A DNA stretch of 64,000 nt from Amycolatopsis balhimycina FH 1894 (GTDB taxonomy: Bacteria; Actinomycetota; Actinomycetes; Mycobacteriales; Pseudonocardiaceae): positions 2,493,948 through 2,557,947 of the forward strand of contig NZ_KB913037.1 in the NCBI RefSeq assembly GCF_000384295.1. The letters are read 5' to 3'. This document shows, one piece after another, positions 62,581 to 64,000 of this stretch (its first letter is position 1; each line of letters opens with the position of its first letter). The notes beneath the pieces were generated by a model. The model did not search any database. It was not told the DNA's origin and was given only the letters and a program-made list of their open reading frames with translations. The position numbers were made by a program, and so were the translations under genes.

Positions 62581-64000
62581 ATGAAAAGGCGCACCGGGTC
62601 GGGCTTCGACGCCTTCATGTCCTACAGCCATGCGCGCGACCGCGACCTGGCTCCGCTCCTGCAACGCGAGGTCGAGCGGTTCGCGACGCCCTGGTACCGG
62701 CTGCGGTCGAGCCGGATATTCCGGGACAACGCCAACCTCGCCGCCAGCAGTGCCTTGTGGGAGTCGATCGAAGAAGGGCTGTCCGCCTCGAAGTGGTTCA
62801 TCCTGCTCGCCTCTCCGCTCGCCGCAGCCTCGCCGTGGGTCGACAAGGAAGTCGGCTGGTGGCTGGCGAACCGTTCGCCGCGCCGGCTCGTCATCGGCTT
62901 GACCGACGGGGAGTTCGCCTCCGCCGACGGCGTCTCCGCCGATGTCCTTCCGCCCGCACTGCGCGCCATCCCGTTCACCGAGCCGCGCTGGGTGGACCTC
63001 CGCCCGTTGCGCGAGGCCGAGGAAATCGGCAGACGGGCACCGCGCTTCGTCGATGCCGTCGCCGATCTCGCGGCGGCTGTTCGCGAAGTGCCGAAGGACG
63101 ACCTCGTCGGCGCCCACCTCAGGTACCACCGCCGCGCGATGCGCCTGTTCATCGTCGGCGTACTCGGCCTGGTCGTCCTTCTGGCGACCTCGACCGTGGC
63201 CGCGGTTGTCGCAGTAGAGCAGCGGAACACGGCGCAAGTGCAGACGATGAACGCCACGTCGCGGCAGCTCGTTGCCCAGGCGGCCCGGATGGAGGACACC
63301 CAGCCCGACCTCGCGCGCCAGTTGCTCGCCGAGGCCTACCGGCTCTCGCCGAGCACGCAGGTCGTCGGTGCGCTGCTGAACAGCGCCAAGCTCCCGGTGG
63401 TCTTCCCCGCGCCTGGCTTGTCCCGTGGTGTCGTCTTCAGTCCGAAGCGCGACATCCTGGCGATCGCCGGCGATTTCGGTGTCAAGCTCCAGGACCTGAA
63501 CCTCCCCCGATCAGTCGCCGCCCTGGAGGGCAGCAAGTCGACGTCGGCGGTCGCGTTCAGCCCCGACGACCACCTGCTCGCGACGGGTGGTTCGGACGGC
63601 ACTGTCCGCCTCTTCGATGTCCAGCGGCCGGAGTCGGCGAAGCTGGTTCTGCGCGCGCCGATCGCGAACGGAGGTGTCGGCGTGCTCGCGTTCGATCCAC
63701 GAGCGCCAGTGCTCCTCGTGCTCGGGGGCGGTGTCTTGTCCGTCCTGGACATCGCGGACCCCGGTAAGCCTCGCCTCGTCGTGCAGCGACCGGACTTCGG
63801 CGGTTCCGACGCGGCGATGGCGCTCAGCCACGACGCACGGCACCTCGCCAGTTCCGGCAAAGACTCAACTGTGAACCTGTGGGACTTCTCCGATCCCGCG
63901 AACCCGGTCTTGGCGTCATCCATCAACGGACACTCCAACGGGGTCACGGCGCTGGCCTTCTCACCGGACGACGGCACCCTTGCCAGTGGCAGCCTCGATG
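62581..64000 (+). CDS. TIR - transmembrane - WD40 protein (cassette 2), partial at window edge
   Basis: 473 residues visible from ATG 62581. The TIR domain is GFDAFMSYSHARDRDLAPLL to about 165; the catalytic Glu candidate is E90 in SPWVDKEVGWWLANR. A TM lies at about 187-208 (FIVGVLGLVVLLATSTVAAV). Then come helices (MEDTQPDLARQLLAEAYRLS) and WD40 blades (AFSPDDHLLATGGSDGTVRL, ALSHDARHLASSGKDSTVNL, GHSNGVTALAFSPDDG). The N-terminal 200 residues are closely related to the cassette 1 protein, while the propeller sequences differ strongly, which fits a shared enzyme with different sensing. It runs off the window edge in frame. Confidence 0.85.
   Translation, partial: MKRRTGSGFDAFMSYSHARDRDLAPLLQREVERFATPWYRLRSSRIFRDNANLAASSALWESIEEGLSASKWFILLASPLAAASPWVDKEVGWWLANRSPRRLVIGLTDGEFASADGVSADVLPPALRAIPFTEPRWVDLRPLREAEEIGRRAPRFVDAVADLAAAVREVPKDDLVGAHLRYHRRAMRLFIVGVLGLVVLLATSTVAAVVAVEQRNTAQVQTMNATSRQLVAQAARMEDTQPDLARQLLAEAYRLSPSTQVVGALLNSAKLPVVFPAPGLSRGVVFSPKRDILAIAGDFGVKLQDLNLPRSVAALEGSKSTSAVAFSPDDHLLATGGSDGTVRLFDVQRPESAKLVLRAPIANGGVGVLAFDPRAPVLLVLGGGVLSVLDIADPGKPRLVVQRPDFGGSDAAMALSHDARHLASSGKDSTVNLWDFSDPANPVLASSINGHSNGVTALAFSPDDGTLASGSLD

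Overview
This is a high-GC actinobacterial window, most likely from a Pseudonocardiaceae-type genome such as Amycolatopsis. That placement is inferred from base composition, a WhiB-family protein, an AfsR-like NB-ARC protein, DUF2637/Spd proteins, an FtsK-type TraB translocase and the insertion sequences present. The whole window is accessory DNA: I see no housekeeping genes and no complete tRNA or rRNA.

Layout. (1) 1-1120 is an IS3-family element cut by the window edge. It is followed by hypothetical and decaying genes and by a tyrosine-integrase module (DUF2637 protein, integrase, AbrB-type protein; 2300-4501). (2) 4879-12669 holds STAND ATPases: a plus-strand AfsR-like NB-ARC/TPR protein without its DNA-binding part, and a large minus-strand NACHT-like ATPase with a C-terminal PD-(D/E)XK-like nuclease. 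Downstream of the latter is a membrane-anchored gene split by an in-frame TGA. An IS630 element lies just upstream of the nuclease gene. (3) 14100-25109 is a conjugative-type integrative element: a GTCAC repeat cluster, small zinc-ribbon and winged-helix proteins, two paralogous XRE regulators with Nudix-like C-termini, a cupin, a WhiB protein, Spd-like membrane proteins, an FtsK/TraB translocase and a large serine recombinase. It ends at a 43-bp repeat. (4) 25109-38965 lies between two copies of that repeat. It carries IS and phage relics, three single-TM helical proteins, a YobI/KAP-type P-loop NTPase, a zinc-ribbon TIR protein and a second serine recombinase next to the second repeat.

(5) 39112-64000 is a defence or signalling island. 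It contains two paralogous cassettes made of a TIR-TM-WD40 protein, a TRPM-type SLOG protein and a double SLATT (2TM effector) protein. Cassette 1 (41086-47558) has the TIR gene divergent, and its SLATT gene is broken by an IS1182 insertion with a CTAG duplication and by a 2-nt expansion. Cassette 2 (60889 to the edge) is intact as far as visible, in the order SLOG, SLATT, TIR-WD40 on one strand. It still carries a 30-codon fossil of a divergent TIR gene. Between the cassettes sits a giant DUF4062-NACHT-HEAT protein. A 3.2-kb three-gene transposon (DUF6431, DDE transposase, ExeA/TniB-like ATPase) inserted exactly at its stop codon, with a 6-bp target duplication. CHAT, IS701 and MerR relics follow.

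How the genes may work together (inference): TIR enzymes would make a nucleotide signal from NAD, SLOG proteins would bind it and SLATT proteins would breach the membrane, in a Thoeris-like logic. The NACHT/NB-ARC/YobI ATPases would be separate sensor-effectors. Mobile elements have assembled the island and are partly dismantling it.
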